A DNA stretch of 64,000 bases from Sediminibacterium magnilacihabitans. GTDB taxonomy: Bacteria; Bacteroidota; Bacteroidia; Chitinophagales; Chitinophagaceae. The stretch lies in assembly GCA_002973575.1 (NCBI GenBank), contig PVEQ01000005.1, positions 1 through 64,000 of the forward strand, read 5' to 3'. The translations under genes were made by a program, and so were the position numbers. The notes beneath the pieces were generated by a model. It saw nothing but the letters and a program-made list of their open reading frames with translations. It was not told where the DNA came from and did no database searches. Positions 18,518-27,539 of the stretch are shown here, piece after piece; position 1 is the stretch's first letter; each line of letters starts with the position of its first letter.

Positions 18518-20209
18518 TCATGCTTTGGGTAACGAAAAAGAAAACTGACTGCCTTCACCGGTGCGGCTCGCAGCCCATATCTGTCCGTGTTGTGCTTCAA
18601 TGAACTCTTTGGAAATGGATAGACCCAGCCCTGTGCCAGTTTCTTCATGAACCCCCGGCACTTTAAAATAGCGGTCGAAAATGCGGGGCAGGTATTTCTC
18701 ATCAATGCCTTTCCCATGATCGGTTACGGTAAAAATGATCTTGCCTTTGTGCAGTGATGCACTCACTTCGATGGATGAGGATTCGGAAGAATATTTGATG
18801 GCATTGGTGAGCAGGTTAACCAGTACCCAGGATGTTTTTTCAGCATCTGCCTGGATGGAAGGCAGGTCGTTTGCCAACTGGCGATGGATAGCAATATTTT
18901 TCTGCTGCGCAGGTAATGCAACGGCCTGCGTAGCTTGTTCTATGATGGAGGCCGGATTAGTAGCCTGTAATTTCAGGTGAATATGCCCTGTTTCTACCTG
19001 CGACATATTCAGCAGTTCGCCGGTAATCTTCAGCAACCGTTCGGCATCGTCGCGGATACTGCCGATGAGCTCCTGTTGCTCATTGTTCAGCGAGCCTACC
19101 CTGTTGTCTGTGAGGAGCTGCGCACTCATTTTGATGGCGGAAATAGGCGTTTTCAGTTCATGTGAAACAGTAGCGATGAAATTGGTTTTAGCCGTATTCA
19201 GTTCATGGAAGGGAGTGATGTTGCGCAAAATGATCACCTGCCCGATAATGGTTTCGTTATTGGTTACATTGAGTGTGTCTTTGTTGAAATAACTTTCTTT
19301 GTTGTCGGCAAATATTTTCAATTCTTTTTTATCCTCATGCAGTAACGTGCGCATAAGATCGTTGCCCAATGCCACATCGGGCGCATACATGCCTATAATA
19401 GAGCTTTCTTTGATACCGAGCAAAGTTTCAGCTACCGGATTCAGGAACAGTATGTTCCGTTTAGCATCCAGTCCAATGATGCCATCTTTCATTTGGTTGA
19501 TGATGGTCTCTATCCGGCTTTTTTCAAACTTGATCTGTGCCAGGTTGCTGTGCTCATATTCATCCAGCTTTTCAGCCATACTGTTAAAGGCGGCTGCCAG
19601 CTCGCCGAACTCATCTTCCTGTTGCAGGAAAATCCTTTTCCGGTAATTTTTGTTGGCGATCTCATGTATACCGTCGTTGAGCAGGCGAACGGGAGTGGCA
19701 ATGATGGCGGGGAAATTCACTACAAAAGAGAAAGCAACCAGCCCCAGTACTACAAAAATGATCGTCAGCCATAAAGTAGCGTCCTCTGCCGTTTTTAACG
19801 CCACGGCATTTTTCCGGAGCATGGCTTGCTGGTTGAGCTCATCGATACGTAAGATGTCTTGCCGTACGGTAGCATAGTCGACCGGGCCACCCGGATTAGA
19901 TAGCAGCGCTGAAAAATTTCTACGCAAAGTTTGCGTGGCTTCTCTCTCGCCGATCTCCGTGATGTTGTTTTCCTGTTTGCTCAGGTTGTTATCGAAAAGC
20001 TGTATGGCTTCTTTTTTCCCTGGAATGTCTTCCAGCGATTTCAACATATTGTTACAATACACGAGCGATTCGTAATTGTTCTTCAGTACTTTTTCCGCGT
20101 CGCCGCTTAAGCGGTTGATATAAAAAATGGCCAGTATGCCATAAGTAAGGATGACAATGAAAAGAAAGGATAATCCCAGTCCGAGTTTTGTTTTTAGTTT
20201 GATGGCCAT
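18518..20209 (-). CDS. HAMP-PAS sensor histidine kinase of the kdp operon
   Basis: A 563-residue membrane histidine kinase. Two membrane segments (about 9-31 and 147-170) bracket a periplasmic helical domain; then HAMP (about 170-222), PAS (about 230-335), HisKA with the phospho-acceptor His350 in ATVSHELKTP, and HATPase_c with VLVNLLTNAIKYS and GTGLGLSISKEF. It starts one base after the KdpD sensor-domain gene ends, so it probably supplies the kinase that this shortened KdpD lacks. The output partner is probably the sigma-54 regulator at 28762-30111. Confidence 0.9.
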   Translation of the reverse strand: MAIKLKTKLGLGLSFLFIVILTYGILAIFYINRLSGDAEKVLKNNYESLVYCNNMLKSLEDIPGKKEAIQLFDNNLSKQENNITEIGEREATQTLRRNFSALLSNPGGPVDYATVRQDILRIDELNQQAMLRKNAVALKTAEDATLWLTIIFVVLGLVAFSFVVNFPAIIATPVRLLNDGIHEIANKNYRKRIFLQQEDEFGELAAAFNSMAEKLDEYEHSNLAQIKFEKSRIETIINQMKDGIIGLDAKRNILFLNPVAETLLGIKESSIIGMYAPDVALGNDLMRTLLHEDKKELKIFADNKESYFNKDTLNVTNNETIIGQVIILRNITPFHELNTAKTNFIATVSHELKTPISAIKMSAQLLTDNRVGSLNNEQQELIGSIRDDAERLLKITGELLNMSQVETGHIHLKLQATNPASIIEQATQAVALPAQQKNIAIHRQLANDLPSIQADAEKTSWVLVNLLTNAIKYSSESSSIEVSASLHKGKIIFTVTDHGKGIDEKYLPRIFDRYFKVPGVHEETGTGLGLSISKEFIEAQHGQIWAASRTGEGSQFSFSLPKA

Positions 20210-20210
20210 A

Positions 20211-21344
20211 TCAGGAAAGGATTACAATATCAATATCTGAAGCAGACAATTTATTCAGCAGTTGGTTGAATACGGCAGTGCTCATGATCACATTCAGCAG
20301 GTTGATATGCGGTTTGCCAATACAAATGGTGGTAATGTTTTTTTGTCCCGTGACTTCAAAAATACCTCTTGCAATATTACTACTCCTGACGCGGATCACT
20401 TCGGCGCCCAATTCAGTAGCCAGTTTAAAATTATTAATGAGGTGACGCTGTGCGGCCAATCCTATTTTATCTCCTTCTTCCCTGGGTGTTTGCACATAAA
20501 GCAAAAACCATTTGGAATTATAATAAGCGGCAAGCCGTGCTGTTTTGCGGATCACTTTACGGGCTATTTCATGATTGCTGCTGATGCAGGCCAGGAAACG
20601 TTCCTGCCGGTAATTGTTGATGCCCGGCATTTCGGTTTCGATCTTTCTTTCTACCTGTGATGCCACTTCTTTGAGCGCCAGCTCTCTTAATTGCAGGATC
20701 TTTTCACTCTGAAAAAAATGCTGCAACGCGATCTCAATTTTATCCGGGGTGTATATTTTCCCTTCTTTCAAACGGGTGATCAGTTCATCTGCGGTGAGAT
20801 CAATGTTCACTACTTCATCGGCCTGTTGCAATATGCTGTCGGGCACCCTTTCTGCCATATCTATCCCGGTGATTTGTTTAACCTCGTCGTTCAGGCTCTC
20901 CATGTGCTGGATATTCACAGCGCTGATCACGTGAATGCCGGCATCGAGAATGTCCATCACGTCCTGCCAGCGTTTTTCATTCTTACTTCCCTCAATATTA
21001 GTATGAGCCAACTCGTCAACGACCACTATTTCGGGACGAAGGGCCAGTACCGCAGGCACATCCAGCTCTTCCAACTCTTTGCCTTTGTAAAATAATGTTC
21101 TGCGTGGGATCAGGGGCAACCCTTCCAATAAGGCTTCTGTTTCTTTTCGCTGATGTGTTTCTATATAACCGATCTTAACGTCTACACCGTTGCGCAACAA
21201 CGCATGAGCTTCCTGCAACATGCGGTAAGTTTTACCCACGCCGGCACTCATGCCGATGTATATCTTTAGCTTACCTTTTCTCGATCTTTTAATGAGGTCG
21301 AGAAAATGCTGCACATTGTTTTCTTTGTTGTTGTCGTCAGGCAT
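20211..21344 (-). CDS. kdpD: KdpD N-terminal sensor protein (no kinase domain)
   Basis: A 377-residue stand-alone version of the cytoplasmic N-terminal half of KdpD. It has the KdpD domain with a Walker A-like IGMSAGVGKTYRML (30-43) and VVVDELAHTN (Walker B-like), then a UspA-like domain (about 250-377; CISSNHEIARKVIRKTA). There are no membrane segments and no histidine kinase domain. In this operon the kinase is the next gene. The family responds to K+ limitation or turgor; here it may modulate the kinase through direct binding (inference). Confidence 0.92.
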   Translation of the reverse strand: MPDDNNKENNVQHFLDLIKRSRKGKLKIYIGMSAGVGKTYRMLQEAHALLRNGVDVKIGYIETHQRKETEALLEGLPLIPRRTLFYKGKELEELDVPAVLALRPEIVVVDELAHTNIEGSKNEKRWQDVMDILDAGIHVISAVNIQHMESLNDEVKQITGIDMAERVPDSILQQADEVVNIDLTADELITRLKEGKIYTPDKIEIALQHFFQSEKILQLRELALKEVASQVERKIETEMPGINNYRQERFLACISSNHEIARKVIRKTARLAAYYNSKWFLLYVQTPREEGDKIGLAAQRHLINNFKLATELGAEVIRVRSSNIARGIFEVTGQKNITTICIGKPHINLLNVIMSTAVFNQLLNKLSASDIDIVILS

Positions 21345-21356
21345 AGCATAAGATCA

Positions 21357-22715
21357 TTATAGTCTGAAAAGCATAGCCAGGATCAGCCTGTTCTCCGATT
21401 TCACCAGGTCGGGCCTCCAGTTGGGCGGCAAAGGAGTAGTAGTGTATCCGTCGGGAGAAGTTACACCACCCCTGCCTGCAAAATAAGGCACGCTGGCATG
21501 TCGCGTAACGAATTCAAGGCGAAAGGTAATACTTTGATTGGGCAGGTAATCCAGGTTTGTGGAAGCATCCCATCCGTTGAATGGATCACCCGGATTTGCA
21601 CTGAAGGGAAATGCTCCTTCGGTTTGGGTGGGGTTACTGGGATTGGGCAAGGGGCTTGCCTGGCCAGTTGGATAGAGTACCAGGTACCTTCCCGGGTTGG
21701 TCATCACACCACCACCAATGGTCCAGGCGAATTTATTTTTTGCAAACCAGGTACGGTTGTAGAACATGGCACTCAGGAAATTTTGTGATGGTGTATTTGC
21801 ATCGCCGCCAAAAGCTTTTACACCGGCGCCCGTTTCAAAACCCAGGTCACCGGTAAGGGAGAATGCCATTTTACTGATGCCACTGGAATTTGGACGGTTA
21901 TAATAACGCACGAGCCAACTGTTATCTGAGTGGAAACGTTTCCTGCCGGGAATACCACCGGCATCGGTGCCGTAATAGTTGTTGGTGAGGAGCTTCATGT
22001 AGTCGTTGGGTATCCAGGTAAAATTGAAACCGAAACCCGGCATGCTGTTGAATTTACCATAGCTCTGCCATCCGTTGATGATCCAGGGTTCGAACTTGAT
22101 ATGTTTGGAAGGAAAGATCTGTATGCGGATGCCGTTGAAGAACCAGGGTGTATTATCTGAAGTGAAAGAAGCCTGGTACTCCCAGTTCTCAGGCTGGTAA
22201 TAAGAGTTCAACCCGATATAAGACATGAATAATCCTGCATCGATATTGATGCCATACCATTTATCGATGTGATAACCGGCATAGGCTTCGCTGAGGTAAC
22301 GATACACATCATCGAGATGATATTGGCCACGATATATGCTGAGATCGTTCCTGGGTACCACTGTAGAACGGGTACCGAATTGCGTCATGACCCTTGCGTG
22401 TGCATTCAGGTAGGTGAAATCGCCGCCAAGATGCAGGGCCGACAACTGTACTTCATTGTGCCTGGCCATTGCGGTGGATCCTACAACGGTGTTATCGATG
22501 GGATTATTGAATGAATAATTGTAGTTCACATCCAGTAAAATACTGGGTATGAAATAAACACCTTTGAATACACTTGAATCACGCCGGTCGTTACCATTAT
22601 GCCAGGTCATGTCAATGCCTTCAAAAGGAATCTTAGGTTTGCTGGTGTCTTGCTGTGCTTGTGCTATGATCGATGCTGCGGAGCAGATGATCGTTAGTAT
22701 ATGTCTTTGCATCAT
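21357..22715 (-). CDS. Outer-membrane beta-barrel porin inside the kdp operon
   Basis: A 452-residue exported barrel: signal peptide MMQRHILTIICSAASIIAQAQ, then alternating aromatic strands (VNYNYSFNNPIDNT, YNRTWFAKNKFAWTIGGG) and a C-terminal strand ENRLILAMLFRL. It resembles the putative beta-barrel porin-2 group. It lies three bases after kdpC and twelve bases before kdpD, so it belongs to the operon. A role as the outer-membrane entry for K+ under starvation is inferred from position only. Confidence 0.82.
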   Translation of the reverse strand: MMQRHILTIICSAASIIAQAQQDTSKPKIPFEGIDMTWHNGNDRRDSSVFKGVYFIPSILLDVNYNYSFNNPIDNTVVGSTAMARHNEVQLSALHLGGDFTYLNAHARVMTQFGTRSTVVPRNDLSIYRGQYHLDDVYRYLSEAYAGYHIDKWYGINIDAGLFMSYIGLNSYYQPENWEYQASFTSDNTPWFFNGIRIQIFPSKHIKFEPWIINGWQSYGKFNSMPGFGFNFTWIPNDYMKLLTNNYYGTDAGGIPGRKRFHSDNSWLVRYYNRPNSSGISKMAFSLTGDLGFETGAGVKAFGGDANTPSQNFLSAMFYNRTWFAKNKFAWTIGGGVMTNPGRYLVLYPTGQASPLPNPSNPTQTEGAFPFSANPGDPFNGWDASTNLDYLPNQSITFRLEFVTRHASVPYFAGRGGVTSPDGYTTTPLPPNWRPDLVKSENRLILAMLFRL

Positions 22716-22718
22716 TGA

Positions 22719-23282
22719 TTATTTTAATTGATCCAGCGCCAGGTTCAATGGCAATACATTCACCACACTCGTTCCTAAAACGCCTAAAAACGGGCTTTCG
22801 GTATATTGCTGAACAAGCTGTTTGAGCCGCTCTTCAGAAATATGCCTGTAAGCAGCAACTCTCTTTACCTGCACCATGGCGGCTTGCGGAGAAATATGGG
22901 GGTCTAGTCCGCTACCAGAAGCCGTTACCAGCTCGGAGGGAATGTCGGCTCTTTCAATTCCCGGGTTGTGTGCCAGGAAACTATCGATGCGCGCGTTCAC
23001 TTCTTTCAGGTAATCAGGGTTGGAGGGGCCTTTATTACTGCCCGTACTGCCGGCGGCATTGTATCCTGCCGCTGAGGGACGGCCCTGAAAATAATTGTCG
23101 CGTGTGAATGACTGGCCTTCCAGGCGATAGCCTACGGTTTTGTTTTGTGATACTACTGTTTCACCGCGTCCCCTGGCAGGGGCAGCCTGCGCCGCTATCC
23201 ATATCAGCAGCGGGTATGCTACCATGAAAACTACTATGCAGACCAGTGTTAATTTTATTGCGGGAAGAATATGCTGTTTCAT
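22719..23282 (-). CDS. kdpC: Potassium-transporting ATPase subunit C
   Basis: A 187-residue single-pass protein: one N-terminal membrane helix (about 10-32) and a periplasmic domain with QNKTVGYRLEGQSF, YFQGRPSAAGYN, ASGSGLDPHISPQAA and VNVLPLNLALDQ. It stabilises the KdpFABC complex and its interaction with ATP/K+. Length and motifs are standard. Confidence 0.96.
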   Translation of the reverse strand: MKQHILPAIKLTLVCIVVFMVAYPLLIWIAAQAAPARGRGETVVSQNKTVGYRLEGQSFTRDNYFQGRPSAAGYNAAGSTGSNKGPSNPDYLKEVNARIDSFLAHNPGIERADIPSELVTASGSGLDPHISPQAAMVQVKRVAAYRHISEERLKQLVQQYTESPFLGVLGTSVVNVLPLNLALDQLK

Positions 23283-23290
23283 ATCTATGA

Positions 23291-25360
23291 TTAAAAAAAG
23301 TTTGCAATCAAAATATCGATCAGTTTAATACCAATGAAGGGTACCAATATGCCACCCAACCCGTATATCAACAGGTTCCTTCTTAGTAAAGCGCTGGCGC
23401 CAATGGGCCTGTAAGCTACTCCTTTCAATGCCAGGGGTATTAACAGGGGTATGATGATGGCATTGAAAATGACGGCGGAGAGAATGGCCGTTTCCGGGCT
23501 GTGCAGGCGCATGATGTTCAATGCCTGCAAAGAGGGCAACGAGGTGATGAAGAGCGCCGGGACGATGGCGAAATATTTGGCCACATCATTCGCAATGCTG
23601 AATGTAGTAAGTGTGCCGCGGGTCATGAGCAGTTGTTTACCAATCTCCACTATTTCGATCAGCTTGGTGGGATCATTATCAAGATCCACCATATTGCCCG
23701 CTTCTTTAGCAGCTTGTGTACCGCTGTTCATGGCAACGCCTACATCGGCTTGTGCCAGTGCCGGCGCATCGTTGGTGCCATCGCCCATCATAGCCACCAG
23801 CTTACCGCTGTTCTGTTCTTTTTTGATGTAATTCATTTTGTCTTCCGGTTTTGCTTCGGCAATGAAATCATCCACGCCCGCTTTTTGTGCAATGTATCTT
23901 GCAGTGAGCGGGTTATCGCCGGTTACCATCACCGTTTTCACGCCCATTTTGCGTAACCGGTCAAAACGTTCCTGTATGCCGGGCTTGATAATATCTTGCA
24001 ACTCTATCACGCCCCATACCTTTTTTTGATGCGATACCACCAGTGGCGTACCACCGTTGGAGGCGATGGATTTTACTTTCTCTGTGGTCTCATCGGGAAA
24101 GGGATTACCTGCTTTGCTTACGATATGGTGAATGGAATCGTAAGCGCCTTTGCGTATTTGAATATTACCCGGCAGGTCTACACCACTGCTCCTGGTTTCA
24201 GCAGTAAAATCAATGAACCGCATGCCATTTTCTTCACCGCCTTTGAGAGATGGGGCGCTCAGGCCCTGGGCTACAGCCAATTCAATGATGGATTTTCCCT
24301 CCGGAGTCTGGTCTGCAAGCGAGGCAAGTACACAGGCTTCCATGAAATCCTGCTGCGATATGTTTGCCGCAGGCCAGAAATGAGTGGCTTTACGGTTACC
24401 GATAGTAATGGTTCCCGTTTTATCGAGCAAAAGGGTATCGATGTCACCGGCTGTTTCTACTGCTTTACCGCTTTTGGTAATGACATTGGCGCGCAAAGCC
24501 CTGTCCATACCTGCTATGCCAATAGCACTGAGCAAACCACCGATGGTGGTAGGGATCAGGCAAACGAACAAGGATATGAATGCAGCGATGGTAATGGGCG
24601 TGTGCGCAAAGTCGGCAAATGGTTTCAGGGTAACACATACGATCACGAACACCAGTGTGAAGCCAGCCAACAAAATGGTGAGTGCAATTTCATTGGGTGT
24701 TTTCTGCCGGGAAGCGCCTTCTACCAATGCGATCATTTTATCGAGGAATGATTCGCCGGGTTCGGTAGTTACACGTACTTTGATTTTATCCGACAACACT
24801 TTGGTGCCGCCGGTAACGGAACTTTTATCACCACCAGCTTCCCTGATCACGGGAGCCGATTCGCCGGTGATAGCGCTTTCATCGATGGTGGCCAGGCCTT
24901 GTACGATCTCTCCGTCCATCGGAATGATATCGCCTGCTTCGCATAAAAACAGATCACCTTTTTTCAAACGGGAAGAAGGAACGATCTTGATCTCATTCAC
25001 GAATATTTCTCCTACTGTTTGGATCCATTTGGCAGGCGTTTCTTCCCTTGTCTTACGCAGGCTATTGGCTTGTGCTTTACCACGGGCTTCTGCAAGGGCT
25101 TCAGCGAAATTGGCAAACAAAATGGTGATAAAGAGTATGGCGAAGACAAGGATATTGTAGGTGAGACTGCCTTGCGACCGGTTGCCGCTGAGTATCCATA
25201 AACATACGCCCAGCATGATGATACAACCGATTTCCACGGTAAACATTACAGGGTTGCGGAACAGGATGCGGGGATTGAGCTTGATGAAAGATTGTTTCAG
25301 CGCTTCTGCAACGAGCTCGCGTTCAAAAAGCCGGGTTGTTCTGTGTTTTGACATATTCAA
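23291..25360 (-). CDS. kdpB: Potassium-transporting ATPase subunit B
   Basis: A 689-residue P-type ATPase, the energising subunit of KdpFABC. The actuator loop [12 protein letters not shown] (159-170) and the phosphorylation motif DKTGTIT with Asp313 are present, followed by [34 protein letters not shown] and the C-terminal helices. The ATG two codons downstream (25354) is an equally good start. It ends eight bases before kdpC. Confidence 0.97.
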   Translation of the reverse strand: MNMSKHRTTRLFERELVAEALKQSFIKLNPRILFRNPVMFTVEIGCIIMLGVCLWILSGNRSQGSLTYNILVFAILFITILFANFAEALAEARGKAQANSLRKTREETPAKWIQTVGEIFVNEIKIVPSSRLKKGDLFLCEAGDIIPMDGEIVQGLATIDESAITGESAPVIREAGGDKSSVTGGTKVLSDKIKVRVTTEPGESFLDKMIALVEGASRQKTPNEIALTILLAGFTLVFVIVCVTLKPFADFAHTPITIAAFISLFVCLIPTTIGGLLSAIGIAGMDRALRANVITKSGKAVETAGDIDTLLLDKTGTITIGNRKATHFWPAANISQQDFMEACVLASLADQTPEGKSIIELAVAQGLSAPSLKGGEENGMRFIDFTAETRSSGVDLPGNIQIRKGAYDSIHHIVSKAGNPFPDETTEKVKSIASNGGTPLVVSHQKKVWGVIELQDIIKPGIQERFDRLRKMGVKTVMVTGDNPLTARYIAQKAGVDDFIAEAKPEDKMNYIKKEQNSGKLVAMMGDGTNDAPALAQADVGVAMNSGTQAAKEAGNMVDLDNDPTKLIEIVEIGKQLLMTRGTLTTFSIANDVAKYFAIVPALFITSLPSLQALNIMRLHSPETAILSAVIFNAIIIPLLIPLALKGVAYRPIGASALLRRNLLIYGLGGILVPFIGIKLIDILIANFF

Positions 25361-25364
25361 TCAA

Positions 25365-27065
25365 TTATTTCATTCCAAAAAATTCAGCCAAAGGGCCAAG
25401 GGTCAGCGCAGGGAAAAAGCTCAGTGCCGCAACGATAAAGATCACTGCCAGCACCATGATACCGAATGTGCCGGTATCTGTTTTAAGTGTTCCTGCACTT
25501 TGGGGGATGTATTTTTTCTTCGCCAGGATGCCTGCAATGGCCAATGGACCAATGATGGGCAGGAAGCGCGACAACAACATCACGATACCACAGGTGATAT
25601 TCCAGTACGGTGTATTGTTGCCCAGACTGGCAAAATTGCTGCCATTGTTAGCGGCAGAGGAAGTGTATTCATACAACATGGCGCTGAAACCGTGACTGCC
25701 CGGGTTGTTGAGCCAGCCGGCATAAGTTGCGGGGTCGTGCGCATAAAGATGGGAAGACAAAGCAGTGGCTGAGAGGATTAGCAGTGGGTGCAGTAATGCA
25801 ATGATCACGGCAATCTTCATTTCTTTGGCTTCGATTTTTTTTCCAAGGAACTCTGGTGTTCTGCCTACCATCAATCCACTGATGAAAACAGCGATGATGA
25901 TAAAAATGTAGAAGTTGAGAAAGCCCACGCCTACACCTCCGTAAAACGAATTCACCATCATGCCCAGCATGGCCATCATACCCGATAATGGAGTAAGACT
26001 ATCGTGCACGCCATTGACAGAACCATTGGAAGTAACCGTAGTAACGACCGACCAGAAAGCGGTGGCTGCCGAACCGAACCTGACTTCTTTTCCTTCCATG
26101 CTACCCATTTGCTGGTTGATGCCCATTTGTGTAATAGCAGGATTGCCCTTCATTTCATAATACACAGAAGGCAGGAGGAAGAGCAGGCACCCAATGGTCA
26201 TGACGCCAAAGATGGTCCAGGCCAGTCTTCTTTTCTTGAGTACATAGCCCATAGCAAAAACCATCGCCACTGGAATGAGAAAGATAGAAGCACATTCAGC
26301 CATATTGGTGAAATAGTTGGGGTTCTCCAGGGGGTGGGCAGAGTTGGCGCCGAAAAAGCCGCCGCCATTGGTGCCCAGTTGCTTGATGGCCACCATCGCT
26401 GCGGCAGGACCCCTTGACACATTTACCGTATCTCCCTGTAATGAAATAAACTGTGACTTACCCTGGAAGGTCATGGGTGTACCATTGAATACCAGTAACA
26501 GGGCCAGCACAATTGAAAGCGGCAACAATATCCTGGTGCAGCTTTTCACAAAGTAGTTATAGAAATTGCCGAGTTTGTCCGTGGTTCTTTCTTTCATTGC
26601 ATGAAATACTACTGCGCAAACAGCCATACCTGCACCTGCACTGATGAATTGGAATAACATCAACACCAATTGACCGAGGTAGGAAACGCCTGTCTCGCCA
26701 CTATAGTGCTGCAGGTTGGTATTGCTGACGAAACTGATGGTGGTATTGAAAGCCAGATCGGCCGACATGCCGGGGTTGCCATCGGGGTTGAGCGGCAGCC
26801 ATTGCATGTTCATGAGTATAAACATGGAAAAGAGAAACCATACCAGGTTGATGGTAAGCAAGGCTGTGAGGTGCTGTTTCCAGTTCATTTCTTTTTCCGG
26901 CCTGATGCCCGACAGTTTAAAGAACAGGCGGTCGAGCGGTGCCAGGAATCTGTCGGGCCAGTTTTTTTCTTCGCTATACACTTTCCCTATGTACCGGCCT
27001 AATGGGATGGCCAATAAAAGTGTAAGGATGAAAGTGATACTGATGCCTAAAATTTCTGTGTTCAT
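25365..27065 (-). CDS. kdpA: Potassium-transporting ATPase subunit A
   Basis: A 566-residue channel-like subunit of the SKT superfamily, with about ten membrane helices. Selectivity-filter-like segments are visible at NTNLQHYSGETG, TNGGGFFGANSAHPLENP, TSNGSVNG and EYTSSAANNGSNF. It selects K+, which KdpB then drives inward. It starts 19 bases after kdpF. Confidence 0.97.
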   Translation of the reverse strand: MNTEILGISITFILTLLLAIPLGRYIGKVYSEEKNWPDRFLAPLDRLFFKLSGIRPEKEMNWKQHLTALLTINLVWFLFSMFILMNMQWLPLNPDGNPGMSADLAFNTTISFVSNTNLQHYSGETGVSYLGQLVLMLFQFISAGAGMAVCAVVFHAMKERTTDKLGNFYNYFVKSCTRILLPLSIVLALLLVFNGTPMTFQGKSQFISLQGDTVNVSRGPAAAMVAIKQLGTNGGGFFGANSAHPLENPNYFTNMAECASIFLIPVAMVFAMGYVLKKRRLAWTIFGVMTIGCLLFLLPSVYYEMKGNPAITQMGINQQMGSMEGKEVRFGSAATAFWSVVTTVTSNGSVNGVHDSLTPLSGMMAMLGMMVNSFYGGVGVGFLNFYIFIIIAVFISGLMVGRTPEFLGKKIEAKEMKIAVIIALLHPLLILSATALSSHLYAHDPATYAGWLNNPGSHGFSAMLYEYTSSAANNGSNFASLGNNTPYWNITCGIVMLLSRFLPIIGPLAIAGILAKKKYIPQSAGTLKTDTGTFGIMVLAVIFIVAALSFFPALTLGPLAEFFGMK

Positions 27066-27084
27066 AATAAAGGCTGCTTATGGT

Positions 27085-27162
27085 TTAAAATTTCTCGGGT
27101 TTTACCAGTACATAACAGAGGTAGCAGAAAACCAGGATAGCAATAATGAATAGTAATAACAT
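27085..27162 (-). CDS. kdpF: Potassium-transporting ATPase subunit F
   Basis: A 25-residue single-helix peptide, MLLLFIIAILVFCYLCYVLV followed by KPEKF, matching the KdpF pattern of one hydrophobic helix and a short PEKF-like tail. KdpF stabilises the KdpABC complex in the membrane. It sits directly before kdpA, its canonical position. It is below the size limit of most gene finders. Confidence 0.88.
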   Translation of the reverse strand: MLLLFIIAILVFCYLCYVLVKPEKF

Positions 27163-27165
27163 GGA

Positions 27166-27249
27166 TTATATTTTTTCGAACCATTGAATGAATTTGAAAA
27201 ACAGGGCGAAGAGGACGAGCCCGACGGCAATGAGCAGTATTGTTTGCAT
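27166..27249 (-). CDS. 27-residue membrane micropeptide at the head of the kdp operon
   Basis: ATG at 27247-27249 to TAA at 27166-27168 encodes a peptide beginning MQTILLIAVGLVLFALFF and ending KFIQWFEKI: one membrane helix and a short amphipathic charged end. Its stop is three bases before the kdpF start codon. The design (one helix, then aromatic/charged tail ending EK plus a hydrophobic residue) mirrors KdpF, suggesting a second KdpF-like subunit or a leader peptide. The predicted sigma-54 start leaves only about nine bases before its ATG. I know of no named family for it. Confidence 0.55.
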   Translation of the reverse strand: MQTILLIAVGLVLFALFFKFIQWFEKI

Positions 27250-27269
27250 AGCATGTTTTTGAGCGATGC

Positions 27270-27284
27270 GCCAAAAGGATGCCA
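27270..27284 (-). promoter_or_regulatory. Sigma-54 (-24/-12) promoter of the kdp operon
   Basis: The reverse strand reads TGGCATCCTTTTGGC. Against the consensus TGGCAC-N5-TTGC, the GG (-24) and GC (-12) have the obligatory spacing and TGGCA is perfect; the only core mismatch is the second T of TTGC. It lies just upstream of the first kdp reading frame, and an NtrC-type activator is encoded nearby. Confidence 0.65.
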
Positions 27285-27315
27285 CTAAAGACAGGTTAGC
27301 GTATTGGGAATGGCA

Positions 27316-27336
27316 AACCCTTTGTTTGTAAGGGTT
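27316..27336. promoter_or_regulatory. Inverted repeat upstream of the kdp promoter
   Basis: AACCCTT and AAGGGTT, seven bases each and perfectly complementary, with a seven-base spacer. The centre is about 68 bases upstream of the predicted start. It could be an activator or repressor site. Confidence 0.4.
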
Positions 27337-27384
27337 CGCTGTTACAGCAGAAAAAAGAGGTAGAAAAAGCCGCTCCGCTATACC

Positions 27385-27416
27385 TTTTCATTTTGGGGTG
27401 GTTTTTTCATTTTGGG
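27385..27416. promoter_or_regulatory. Tandem TTTTCATTTTGGG repeats, candidate enhancer sites for kdp
   Basis: The 13-base word occurs at 27385-27397 and 27404-27416, a 19-base period (nearly two helical turns), about 127-158 bases upstream of the predicted sigma-54 start, where NtrC-type activators usually bind. The core TCATTTTGGG recurs at the very start of the sigma-54 regulator gene (30107-30116, reverse strand). The rest of 27417-27539 shows nothing recognisable. Confidence 0.45.
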
Positions 27417-27539
27417 AGGGAAGGGGGCGATTCAAAAAAACCAACCTGGAAGTAGCTAAGCAACTCCATACACGATTCCATATTGACGGTAACCGTTTGC
27501 TCGAAAGCCCTTGAAATAGTTGCTTGAGAAATGGGGTAT

